From positions 1-44,557 of the forward strand of contig JAFUYJ010000035.1 in NCBI GenBank assembly GCA_017470645.1: a stretch of 44,557 nucleotides of DNA. The letters run 5' to 3'. Each line of letters opens with the position of its first letter. Within the stretch, counting starts at the first letter, position 1. The notes under the pieces are model-generated. The model saw only the letters and a program-made list of their open reading frames with translations, was not told the origin of the DNA and searched no databases. The translations under genes were made by a program, and so were the position numbers. Below are positions 32,801-40,524 of the stretch, piece after piece. This stretch comes from Clostridia bacterium (GTDB taxonomy: Bacteria; Bacillota; Clostridia; TANB77; CAG-508).

Positions 32801-35800
32801 GCAATTAAGAAAAATAGGAGATTTAACAGCTCAAGAAGTAGAAGTAAATGGCCAGACATATATATTTGCACCAAACAAAAAATATAGATTACAACAAGAC
32901 ATTGATTATGGTGGACAAATATGGACTGCAATACCTCAATTCTATGGAACATTAGATGGAAATGGACATGAAATTAAAAACATCGTTTTATCAGGAACTA
33001 CAACAAATAAACAGATTGGTTTAATTGGATTCTGTACAGGTGATATAAAAAATCTGAACTTAAAAGCAACTACAGCAGCATTACAAGATGTTCAAGAAAA
33101 TCCTGGAGCACCATACCATGGAATAGGTGGATTGGCTGCGATATTAGCTGGTGGAAGAGTAACAAACTGTAATGTAGATTTCACTGTTACAGCACAAACA
33201 TGGGGAGTTTCAGAAAATGTTGGTGGTATAGCTGGTCACACAATGACTAGTTCAGGAAAAGATCCAATTATAAAAGATTGTAAAGTTAAATTTACAATGA
33301 AAAGTGGATCAGTAGAACAAAATGTTGGATCTATAGTAGGTGTAACATTAGGTAACATAAAGATTGTTAACTGTACAAATGAAGGGTCATCAATAGGAAA
33401 TGATAATTCTCCAAAAGGAACATGGATAATTACAGGTGTTGGCGGAATGGTTGGATTCTGCAACTATGGAACAGCATATTTTAAAAATTGTACAAACAGC
33501 ATGAATGTTTATGCATCAAGAGAAAACGTAGGTGGATTTGTAGGATATTCATTTGCAGGTGTAACATTTTTAAATTGTACAAACAATGGAGATGTATGTG
33601 GTAGCGCATTTACTAGAAACATGGGTGGATTTGTAGGATGTGTTGACAAATATGGAATTGCAAGATTTGAAAAATCAGTTAATAATGGAAATTTGATTAC
33701 CGAAGAATCCGAACAAACAGTGTATCCATATGAAAAATATGGAGGTAAAAATTTAGGAGGACTTATTGGTTATACAGATGGAGCAGTTTCAATTAAAGAT
33801 GATTGTGAAAATTATGGAAATATAGGAAATTTGAAAACTACAAATGCAGGAGGTATGGTAGGATTTGCAAACTCACAAACTGGACTTCCAACAAATACAA
33901 TGGCAACATTTGAGAACGATACAATTACAATCTATATTACAAATGAATCAACAGTTGATAATTACAATATTAACATTAAGAAAATCGAAAAAATAAACGG
34001 AACGACTAATGCTAAATTACTAGACGGGGCTAAATTCAATGTATATAAATATAATGAAGAAACAGAAGAAAAAGAACTTATCTATGAAAATCAAGAAACA
34101 GTAGACGGAATATTAACAATTGCCAATATTCCAATCACATCATTAACACACGATGTATTCTATCTAAAAGAAACTGAAGCACCAGAGGGATATGATATTT
34201 TAGTTAAAGACTTGATTAAAGTAGAAATTACACCAAAATGGGATGGAGTAAATGAAAAATACATTATAGATCCAGAATTAACACTAGTACAAGATCTTGA
34301 AGATGATGAAGTTGAAGAAATCTCTCATACAGATAATGAAACACTTCCATCAGCACCAAGAAATGTAAATGTTACATGGAAAACAAATAAAGTTGTTATA
34401 GAAGATGCTAATAACTATGGATCTGTTTATGCATATAATACAGCCGGTGGTTTAGTTGGTGGAGTTAATGGAAACATTTTTGTAAAAAATAGTAACAATA
34501 AATTAAATGAAACTAATGATAATAAAATTACTTTATCTACAGATGGTTTATATGGCGCAGGAGGTATAGTAGGAGAATCTTTAGGGGATAAAAAGAATTT
34601 ACTAAGTATCTCTAATTGTACAAATGAAACTGAAGTTTCAGGTAAATTCCATTCTGGAGGTATAATAGGTAAAACAGAAATAAATGCAGAAGTATCTGAT
34701 TGTGTTAATACTGGAACAATAAAAGCTAGATATCATGCTGGAGGTATAGTTGGATACTTATTTGGACAACAGTTAGGAATGACATCAACTATTACAGGTT
34801 GTGTAAATGGTGTAGAAAATGATTCAGAGGATAAATACGGAAAAGTTAGTGTTTATGATGATACAAATGGAGTAAGTGCATGCACTGGTGGAATTTTAGG
34901 AGCAACATCAAGTGTTACAACAGTAGAGGATTGTACTAACTATGCAAAAATTGAATCATATGGACAAATAGGTGGAATACTTGGATGTTCATTAGATAGA
35001 GATCTGTTTATAAATAACACGAAGAGTAATGGTGATGTTGTAAGAATAGGTACAAATAGTTGTTTAGGAGGCGTAGGTGGAATTCTAGGACAGCAGATTG
35101 CAAGACCAGGCTCAATACCAAGTGAACAAATAGGTGTTGATAATGTACAGTGCACAATTACAAATAGCAGTTTTTCAGGAAATATTACTAAGAATTCACT
35201 AGGATGTATGGGAGGAATAATAGGAACAATTTATTCTGATTCGTATTCAAATAGTGTCTATGTAGGAAACTGTACAGTTGGCGGTGATGGTCAAGATAAT
35301 ATAAAAACATTATATTCAGTTAACCCTGGTTCAGGTGACAATGATATAGGAGGACTTATAGGATTATTACAGGGTGGAGAAGTAGTAAGTATATATGACA
35401 ATGAAGTTAAATATTTAAAAATTTCTTGCGGAACTGAAGATATAAGATGCAATTCGCATATAGGAGGTCTGTTAGGTAACTACTATAACTATCGTGGTAT
35501 ACTTTCTAAGATGGATATTAACAATAATGAAGTAGACAATATAAGTATTATTAATATATCTGGAAGTAATTGTACTTCAGCAGGATTAGTAGGTTTAGTA
35601 TCTTATGATAGCAGAAATAATATAGCAGAAGTTAATGCTAAAAATAACAATGTAACAAGTTCTAGCATCAAAATAGATTCTTCAGATTCTGTGCCTTTGT
35701 CAAGCGCTGCGGGACTAATTGGAATTACGTATGGGTCAAAGTTTGATATAAACTTAGAAAACTGTAATGTCATAGATACGGATATAATAAATGAACTAAG

Positions 35801-37652
35801 TGGTCTTGACTCTAATACAGCCGGATTAATAGGATATTTTCAAGCAAATAAAGCTTCAGTAAAACACTGTGAAGTGAAATCAACAGGTACTTCAAAAAAT
35901 AAAATAGAACAAAATTCTTATAGTTCTTATGAAGCACCGGTTGGAGGAATGTTCTCCGTTGTTCAGGCTAAAGAAGATGTTTCTATTGAGGATTCAAAAG
36001 TAACCAATATGAATATAATTGCTCATGCCGAAAGACAAGGTGAACCTGTAGGTGGTGTAATTGGATATATTTTAAACGAAGGAAACGTAAAAGTTAATAA
36101 TGTTGAAGTAAGTAATGTTGACTTTGACGTGACAGGTGATACATATGAAGCTGTAACAGGTGGATATGTTGGAGGACATAATGGTTATAGTTTGGAAATT
36201 GCTAATTCAAAATTCATGAATAATAATATGGAAGTTCAAGGTACAGCAGTTGGTGGATTAGTAGGATGTGCTTTAAAAGAAACTAACATTTCTGGTATAG
36301 ATATGAGTGATATAAGAATAAATCAAACTGGAGAAGCAGGTGATAATAATAGAACATTTGGAGGTTTGATTGGTGTACAGATTAATAATTCTTTAAGTAT
36401 TTCAGACTCAAAAATCGAAAACCTAGAATATACAGTTGATAGAGATTGTAAAGGAATGGGAGGAATGATTGGATTTTGTTATGCAGCAAATCTATCTGAT
36501 AATATATTAAAGGATATTAAGTTAAATCATAACGATTCGAATATTGAAAGAATTATAAATAGAAGTAGATATAGTACTCCATCTATTGGAGGATTAATAG
36601 GAACTACATCATCTGCAAATGTATCTAATAATATAGTTAATGGAATTGAAATAAATGCAGAGGACGCAAATGTTGGTGGATTTATAGGTGATATACCATT
36701 ATATGATGGAGAAATTTTAATAACAGAATCACAAGTTAAGAATGCACTATTTAAAGATAAAGGTACAAGACAAGTAGCAAGCGTATATGGTGGGTTGATT
36801 GGTAATGTAATAACTTCTGTATGGAGAGATGACTATAAACTAGAAATCAAAAATTCTACAGTAGAAGATTTAGAAGTTGACAACGGAATAGGGGAAAGAA
36901 GACATGTTGGTGGTTTAATAGGATATACATCAGGGGACTACACAATTACAGATAATCACCCAGTAACTGTAAAGGATTTGAAAGTAAACATTGGTGAAAT
37001 AGAACAAGGAAATCCAAGAGCAGGAGAAGGTAACTATCAAGGTATTCTTGGTGGTATAGTTGGTGTATCACTAGGTACTGAAACAGGAAATCAAAGAGCA
37101 GCGAATGGAACAATATCAAATGTTAAAGTACAAGATATGATAGCTAATGGTCACTTTGCAATTGGCGGTATTATAGGATATGGTAAAGCAGATATCAGCA
37201 ACAGTACAGTTAAGAATATAGATACATTATTAGAAGGAGAAGATACAGTATTACCAACAAGAGAAACTATTGTCGGAGGAATTGCAGGTATTCTTGCAGA
37301 AGGTTCTGGATTATCAAACGTAACAGTAATAGCAGATGAAAATACAACGCATACATTAAACTCTACTCTATACGCAGGTGGTATAGCTGGTGTAAACAAC
37401 GGAAGCCTAACAGGAGGCAAGGTTGAAAACATTATAGTTAAGACATTAAAAGAATTAGAAGAAGCAAGAGATGATGAAGGAAATCCAGAAGGAGAAACAG
37501 CAGAACCAGCAACAACAGAATCTGTTATAGTTGATTATACAGTACCATGCGCAAACGCAGTACAAGCAAGAGCTTTAGAAGGATACACAAATACAGTAGT
37601 TACAAATGTAAAAGTTATTTTAGGAACTGTTGAAAAAACAGTGAATGAATAA
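29829..37652 (+). CDS. Giant secreted protein with LRR, SpaA-like and GLUG repeats
   Basis: A 2607-residue protein. A 34-residue N-region precedes a hydrophobic helix (34-50) ending EVKAA, a likely signal peptidase site. Residues ~60-520 are BspA-type leucine-rich repeats (for example IGDSAFKGCTSLTGELIIPA). Residues ~655-790 are a DUF11-like module related to one in the upstream protein. A SpaA-like domain (~865-970) follows. A first GLUG-repeat block (~985-1330; GGIVG/GGFVG every 30-50 residues) is interrupted by a second SpaA-like domain (~1377-1490). A long GLUG block then runs from ~1525 to 2535. There is no LPXTG, no C-terminal membrane helix and no SLH domain, so the mode of surface retention is unclear. 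Adhesion is a plausible role. Confidence 0.83.
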   Translation: MEKLKKYQIKDTQEQARTINKTASTATQTINIKKIILIAIAIFLGIVAFGDKEVKAATTTVDNVTYIYDVIDGKAENVMIDDDNSTLPTLPNLIVIPNTLDTYPVASLGDGTGAISKTAILKFDGAKVKYTFKLPSTVTTINENAFYRSNLVSNNFSQLRVIKDNAFEEAWIDPFICSGDDTNLLELTVNRELDLSGLESLGNRAFYQTGVNRANGGAHSWINSSYGTYTSIKFGSNLSKIGNEAFYKQNRLKSVTIPNTITEIGDNAFENCTILTNLTISPRTTELTIGNYAFRNIGISCIDILNTYRLGTGVFSNCPNLTTATLEEGITKIEDSTFSGSALTNLTVPSTLTNIGGSSLAYTNISNEIYENILEKNIDTIGSGAFAGTDLTGEIVVPSKVTTLGEGVFSGCIGITKATIEMNNITKLPNSTFENCTGLTSYVLPESIVEIGDSAFKGCTSLTGELIIPARFTSIGNSAFENCNNITKVTINGQLRSIGDYAFYNTAASQEVVRIDAPVTNLGTKIFTKPAEIFVGNDEANVTVADIWYGNGKPIIHFRDCKHAIEVVCMLPGVTVTHDSTNLNNTTAEATCESDYTFTVNVADEYQNKYENLIVRVTSEGQYSTSDAVVENVTLDGNNSYTFENITRDKKVEILRIENGTNLVLRQFVSKINEKDVTNRIPSISKTSNKTVASFEYNHTKYPYSVETLDKITYTIRVYNEGNVAGKANEIMVKLPQKLSLVEGNSTNEFYGWQASEDGKTLKTTYLQDKEIAAYSGAGRPQYEDIQIVCEVGAPRASQEYLLTVAEITDGNDMNSLPDDYLESEEQTNNLLGLALASNTSIYVRGLEDDSDFEFLSLDTNVESGYNLVVKKIDSTSNELLDGAKIRLYDENMNKIKDIITQDGEANFGNLTTYNQNEKDTYYIEEVETPVGYKRTINGIIRMDVVKVFDNNGKVTGVTVELDVDGKIYDNFDIEDEEDVGEEYIPIYTAEQLRKIGDLTAQEVEVNGQTYIFAPNKKYRLQQDIDYGGQIWTAIPQFYGTLDGNGHEIKNIVLSGTTTNKQIGLIGFCTGDIKNLNLKATTAALQDVQENPGAPYHGIGGLAAILAGGRVTNCNVDFTVTAQTWGVSENVGGIAGHTMTSSGKDPIIKDCKVKFTMKSGSVEQNVGSIVGVTLGNIKIVNCTNEGSSIGNDNSPKGTWIITGVGGMVGFCNYGTAYFKNCTNSMNVYASRENVGGFVGYSFAGVTFLNCTNNGDVCGSAFTRNMGGFVGCVDKYGIARFEKSVNNGNLITEESEQTVYPYEKYGGKNLGGLIGYTDGAVSIKDDCENYGNIGNLKTTNAGGMVGFANSQTGLPTNTMATFENDTITIYITNESTVDNYNINIKKIEKINGTTNAKLLDGAKFNVYKYNEETEEKELIYENQETVDGILTIANIPITSLTHDVFYLKETEAPEGYDILVKDLIKVEITPKWDGVNEKYIIDPELTLVQDLEDDEVEEISHTDNETLPSAPRNVNVTWKTNKVVIEDANNYGSVYAYNTAGGLVGGVNGNIFVKNSNNKLNETNDNKITLSTDGLYGAGGIVGESLGDKKNLLSISNCTNETEVSGKFHSGGIIGKTEINAEVSDCVNTGTIKARYHAGGIVGYLFGQQLGMTSTITGCVNGVENDSEDKYGKVSVYDDTNGVSACTGGILGATSSVTTVEDCTNYAKIESYGQIGGILGCSLDRDLFINNTKSNGDVVRIGTNSCLGGVGGILGQQIARPGSIPSEQIGVDNVQCTITNSSFSGNITKNSLGCMGGIIGTIYSDSYSNSVYVGNCTVGGDGQDNIKTLYSVNPGSGDNDIGGLIGLLQGGEVVSIYDNEVKYLKISCGTEDIRCNSHIGGLLGNYYNYRGILSKMDINNNEVDNISIINISGSNCTSAGLVGLVSYDSRNNIAEVNAKNNNVTSSSIKIDSSDSVPLSSAAGLIGITYGSKFDINLENCNVIDTDIINELSGLDSNTAGLIGYFQANKASVKHCEVKSTGTSKNKIEQNSYSSYEAPVGGMFSVVQAKEDVSIEDSKVTNMNIIAHAERQGEPVGGVIGYILNEGNVKVNNVEVSNVDFDVTGDTYEAVTGGYVGGHNGYSLEIANSKFMNNNMEVQGTAVGGLVGCALKETNISGIDMSDIRINQTGEAGDNNRTFGGLIGVQINNSLSISDSKIENLEYTVDRDCKGMGGMIGFCYAANLSDNILKDIKLNHNDSNIERIINRSRYSTPSIGGLIGTTSSANVSNNIVNGIEINAEDANVGGFIGDIPLYDGEILITESQVKNALFKDKGTRQVASVYGGLIGNVITSVWRDDYKLEIKNSTVEDLEVDNGIGERRHVGGLIGYTSGDYTITDNHPVTVKDLKVNIGEIEQGNPRAGEGNYQGILGGIVGVSLGTETGNQRAANGTISNVKVQDMIANGHFAIGGIIGYGKADISNSTVKNIDTLLEGEDTVLPTRETIVGGIAGILAEGSGLSNVTVIADENTTHTLNSTLYAGGIAGVNNGSLTGGKVENIIVKTLKELEEARDDEGNPEGETAEPATTESVIVDYTVPCANAVQARALEGYTNTVVTNVKVILGTVEKTVNE

Positions 37653-37672
37653 TCAAAGTTAATTTAAAATCA

Positions 37673-37716
37673 AAGTAGACAAAATAAATATAATATTTTG
37701 TCTACTTATTTTTTAT
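37673..37716 (+). terminator. Terminator of the giant surface protein gene
   Basis: A 13-bp perfect stem (AAGTAGACAAAAT at 37673-37685 and complement at 37695-37707) around a 9-nt AT loop, followed by ATTTTTTAT. Confidence 0.8.
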
Positions 37717-37738
37717 ATCCAATTGCTTAAAGTTAAAT

Positions 37739-37767
37739 TTTACAAAGCCGTAAAATTATGGTATAAT
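37739..37767 (+). promoter_or_regulatory. Promoter of the dockerin-protein gene
   Basis: TTTACA (37739-37744), a 17-base spacer and a perfect TATAAT (37762-37767). A small GTGC/GCAC hairpin follows in the leader. Confidence 0.65.
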
Positions 37768-37838
37768 AATTGCAACGTGCTAAAAGCACAATCATTCGCA
37801 CATTGAAAAAATAAAATTCATCAAAGGAGGAAAAAGTT

Positions 37839-39518
37839 ATGATGAAAATGCGGAAAATTGTTTCAATTGTAATTGCTTCGCTTATTAGTATGTCTAGCTT
37901 AGGCATTAATGCTATGGCTGCTGATGCTAACATCGATGCAAATGAAACAAAGTCAAAGGTAGAAACTGAGGCTATAATTTGGGGAGACGCAAATTGCGAT
38001 GGTGCGGTTACGTTAAATGATGCAGTTGCTATACTACAACTTGTAGCTTTGCCAGGTAAATACGGCGTTGGTAAGGAGAAAGGAATAACCGAAAAAGGTT
38101 ATCTCCAGGCGGATGTGTTCCAGAATGGAGACGGCGTTAATGGCATGGATGCACTTTCAGTTATGAAACGCGATGCCAAAGTGATTAATTCACTGCCGGA
38201 ATCTTATTTGGTACCTCCAACAACAACAACCGTTACTACTAAGCCAGCAACAACTACTACAACTCAGACAGCAGCAACAACAGCAAAAACAACGACAACT
38301 AAGGCAACGTCAACAGCGATTAAAGCAACGTCGACAACAACTAAGGTTACATCAACAGCAACAAAAGCCACATCGACTACCACTAAAATGACAACGACAT
38401 TTACAGTTACAACAACAATTGTAACGACCACATCACCAAATTCATGGACGCCACCCGCAAGGGAGGAGCTTGTTAATGAGCTTGGAGAAACTATTTCAGA
38501 GGAAAAATACAACATTCTTCTTGCAACAGCTCAATTGTGGGGTATAGACCGGTATAAGATTAAATGGGATAATCATCCTATAACGTACGCATATGCTGAT
38601 CCGGGATTATACTATTGTTTGTATAATCAAATAACTTATGGTTACGGTGTTCAGATAGTGCCAAGCGTGGATGAAACAGGAGAAGAAAATATAGGAAAAG
38701 TTGCACCTTCAAAGTTAGATAAGTATTATTATTCTACTTTTTCGAACTTCTGCTATCGTCCTATAACCGAGTTCGACAATTTTGAAGAAAATCCTCCAGC
38801 AGGAGCAGGTCAGATATCAGATGGTATGATTCTGACGTATATGCTTAACTATTTTGAACCTAAAACGATTCCCATGAATACTACATATCAGGAAGCAGTA
38901 GAAGAATGGAATTTGGCTAATGAGTTTGAAATTGCTAACAACTGGTACTTGATACCAATTGACGAAGAAGGAAACGAAATTCTCGAACTTAATTCTAAAG
39001 AAAATCTGGATTTGTCAACTAAGCCCGGAGCAACATCTAGGTATTGGTTTACAGAAGATGAATTAAGCCCACGAGGTAGTTGTGTGGAGAGAAAAGTGTT
39101 AATGCCTCTTATCAATACTGCTGAACAATTGGGTATGCCGAACTTTAGATTAGAATATTGTAAGGAAGAGCCTACTATGTTCTGTTTCAGTTCTACTTGT
39201 GAACCTGATATGCCGGACTATTGTCCTGTTCAAATGGTATCAAACGAAGAGCTTTGTAACAATCTTACTGATGAAGAAATCTCTTTGATTGAAAAACAGT
39301 TGAACTTGGAACAGTATGAAGAAGAGGAATACAGAAAATTAAGAGATAATCCAATGTATCCTTACTTTTTCTGTACAGCAAGAGAGAATTATTCTGAATG
39401 CAAGTTAGGCACAGAAAAACTTGCTTTGGATACTCCTAAGCATAACTTCTATGGTGTTGTTGTGATGATTCCTTTGGATGAAGAAGGAAACGACGACCTG
39501 AGATTTTGGTGGTACTAA
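37839..39518 (+). CDS. Secreted protein with type I dockerin-like domain, Thr-rich linker and unknown C-terminal domain
   Basis: A 559-residue protein. A signal peptide (residues 1-28, ending NAMAA) precedes a dockerin module at ~48-127. Its two calcium-binding repeats are GDANCDGAVTLNDAVAIL and a second with NGDGVNGMDAL. A Thr/Ala/Lys linker (~130-200) made of near-repeats such as TTTKATSTA leads to a 350-residue domain I do not recognise. That domain is acidic and Tyr/Cys-containing, with no obvious hydrolase motif. AAAGGAGG precedes the ATG. Two hand-counted lines give 40-42% GC, against 32% for a line of the giant gene just upstream. Linker style and composition suggest transfer from a Ruminococcus-like cellulosome bacterium. 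No cohesin or scaffoldin is in the window. Confidence 0.82.
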   Translation: MMKMRKIVSIVIASLISMSSLGINAMAADANIDANETKSKVETEAIIWGDANCDGAVTLNDAVAILQLVALPGKYGVGKEKGITEKGYLQADVFQNGDGVNGMDALSVMKRDAKVINSLPESYLVPPTTTTVTTKPATTTTTQTAATTAKTTTTKATSTAIKATSTTTKVTSTATKATSTTTKMTTTFTVTTTIVTTTSPNSWTPPAREELVNELGETISEEKYNILLATAQLWGIDRYKIKWDNHPITYAYADPGLYYCLYNQITYGYGVQIVPSVDETGEENIGKVAPSKLDKYYYSTFSNFCYRPITEFDNFEENPPAGAGQISDGMILTYMLNYFEPKTIPMNTTYQEAVEEWNLANEFEIANNWYLIPIDEEGNEILELNSKENLDLSTKPGATSRYWFTEDELSPRGSCVERKVLMPLINTAEQLGMPNFRLEYCKEEPTMFCFSSTCEPDMPDYCPVQMVSNEELCNNLTDEEISLIEKQLNLEQYEEEEYRKLRDNPMYPYFFCTARENYSECKLGTEKLALDTPKHNFYGVVVMIPLDEEGNDDLRFWWY

Positions 39519-39535
39519 AATCCTAGTCTAAATGC

Positions 39536-39569
39536 AAAAAATCCAACCCTGATTAGGGTTGGATTTTTT
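39536..39569 (+). terminator. Terminator of the dockerin-protein gene
   Basis: A 15-bp perfect stem (39536-39550 with 39555-39569) closed by the tetraloop GATT, with a strong T-run. Confidence 0.88.
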
Positions 39570-39658
39570 ACGTTCCTAATTTTTTCCAATATAAATATTG
39601 ATTTATTCGCATATATATTATAAAATGAGAACATGAATAAATATGTAAGGTGATAAAT

Positions 39659-40426
39659 TTGAATATAAATATTAATGGATATAATATAAATTATGAAGTA
39701 TCAGGCGAAGGAAAGCCTGTAGTTTTGGTGCATGGATGGCTTACAGATTTAAATACTATGAAGCCATTACAAAATCATTTAAGTAAAAATTTTAAAGTGT
39801 ATAATTTAGATGTAATAGGATTTGGAAAAAGTGATTTACCAAAAGAACCATTGTCAACAGAAGATTTTTCGAACTTTTTGAATGATTTCTTAGATGCACT
39901 AAATATTGAAAATCCAATTCTAATTGGTCATTCAAACGGAGGAAGAATGATTATCAATTTAGTTGGAAGGAATTTAAGAAAGGTAAATAAAATAGTATTA
40001 ATAGATAGTGCTGGAATAGTACCAAAAAGAAAGCCTAAATACTATTTCAAAGTATATACTTTCAAAGCAGTAAAAAACATAACAAAACTATTTCCAAAAA
40101 CAGAAATGTTCAATAATATGAGAGAAAGAATGCTTGGAAAATTTGGATCAAGTGATTATAAACAATCACCAGAAGTTTTAAGAAAAACAATGTCTAAGAT
40201 AGTTAATGAGGACCAAAAATCTTTAATGCCAAACATTAAAGTACCAACACTAATAATTTGGGGAGAAAAAGACACTGCAACACCACTAGAAGATGCAAAA
40301 ACAATGGAAAAATTAATTCCAGATAGTGGATTGGTTGTATATCCAGGAAGAAGCCATTTTTCCTATTTAGAGGAATTAGGAAGCGTGCTTGTTGTTTTGG
40401 ATGAGTTTTTGAAAAATGATAGATAA
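39659..40426 (+). CDS. Alpha/beta hydrolase
   Basis: A ~255-residue alpha/beta-hydrolase fold enzyme. It shows the oxyanion-hole segment VLVHGWLTD, the nucleophile elbow GHSNGG, the acid in IWGEKDTATP and the catalytic His in GRSHFSYLEE. There is no signal peptide, so it is cytosolic. The substrate cannot be inferred; an esterase or lipase-like role is possible. The frame reaches a GTG at 39650, but AAGGTGAT overlaps that codon and better positions a TTG at 39659. The REP-like palindrome copy C starts right after its stop codon and separates it from the murF-like gene. Confidence 0.84.
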   Translation: MNININGYNINYEVSGEGKPVVLVHGWLTDLNTMKPLQNHLSKNFKVYNLDVIGFGKSDLPKEPLSTEDFSNFLNDFLDALNIENPILIGHSNGGRMIINLVGRNLRKVNKIVLIDSAGIVPKRKPKYYFKVYTFKAVKNITKLFPKTEMFNNMRERMLGKFGSSDYKQSPEVLRKTMSKIVNEDQKSLMPNIKVPTLIIWGEKDTATPLEDAKTMEKLIPDSGLVVYPGRSHFSYLEELGSVLVVLDEFLKNDR

Positions 40427-40502
40427 GATGAAACTTTTGGGGACACTGACAAAAAGTTTCATCCAGGTGAAGCTTTTTGTCAGTGTCCCCAAAAGTTTCA
40501 TC
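40427..40502. repeat. REP-like palindrome, copy C (complete)
   Basis: Two arms in inverted orientation. The left begins GATGAAACTTTTGGGGACAC at 40427 and the right runs to 40502. The inner loop is about 12 nt. It begins immediately after the hydrolase TAA and ends about 5 bp before the ribosome binding site of the next gene. Confidence 0.85.
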
Positions 40503-40524
40503 AAGAAAGGAAATAATAAATATA

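Noticed and set aside
33000..37450. Repeats at 30-50 codon spacing in the giant gene as possible CRISPR or tandem DNA repeats.
   Set aside because: They are degenerate at the DNA level and translate into GLUG-type protein repeats in one continuous frame.
38264..38515. An 83-codon minus-strand ORF rich in Val/Ala.
   Set aside because: It is the antisense of the Thr-rich repetitive linker of the dockerin protein; its low complexity explains the open frame.
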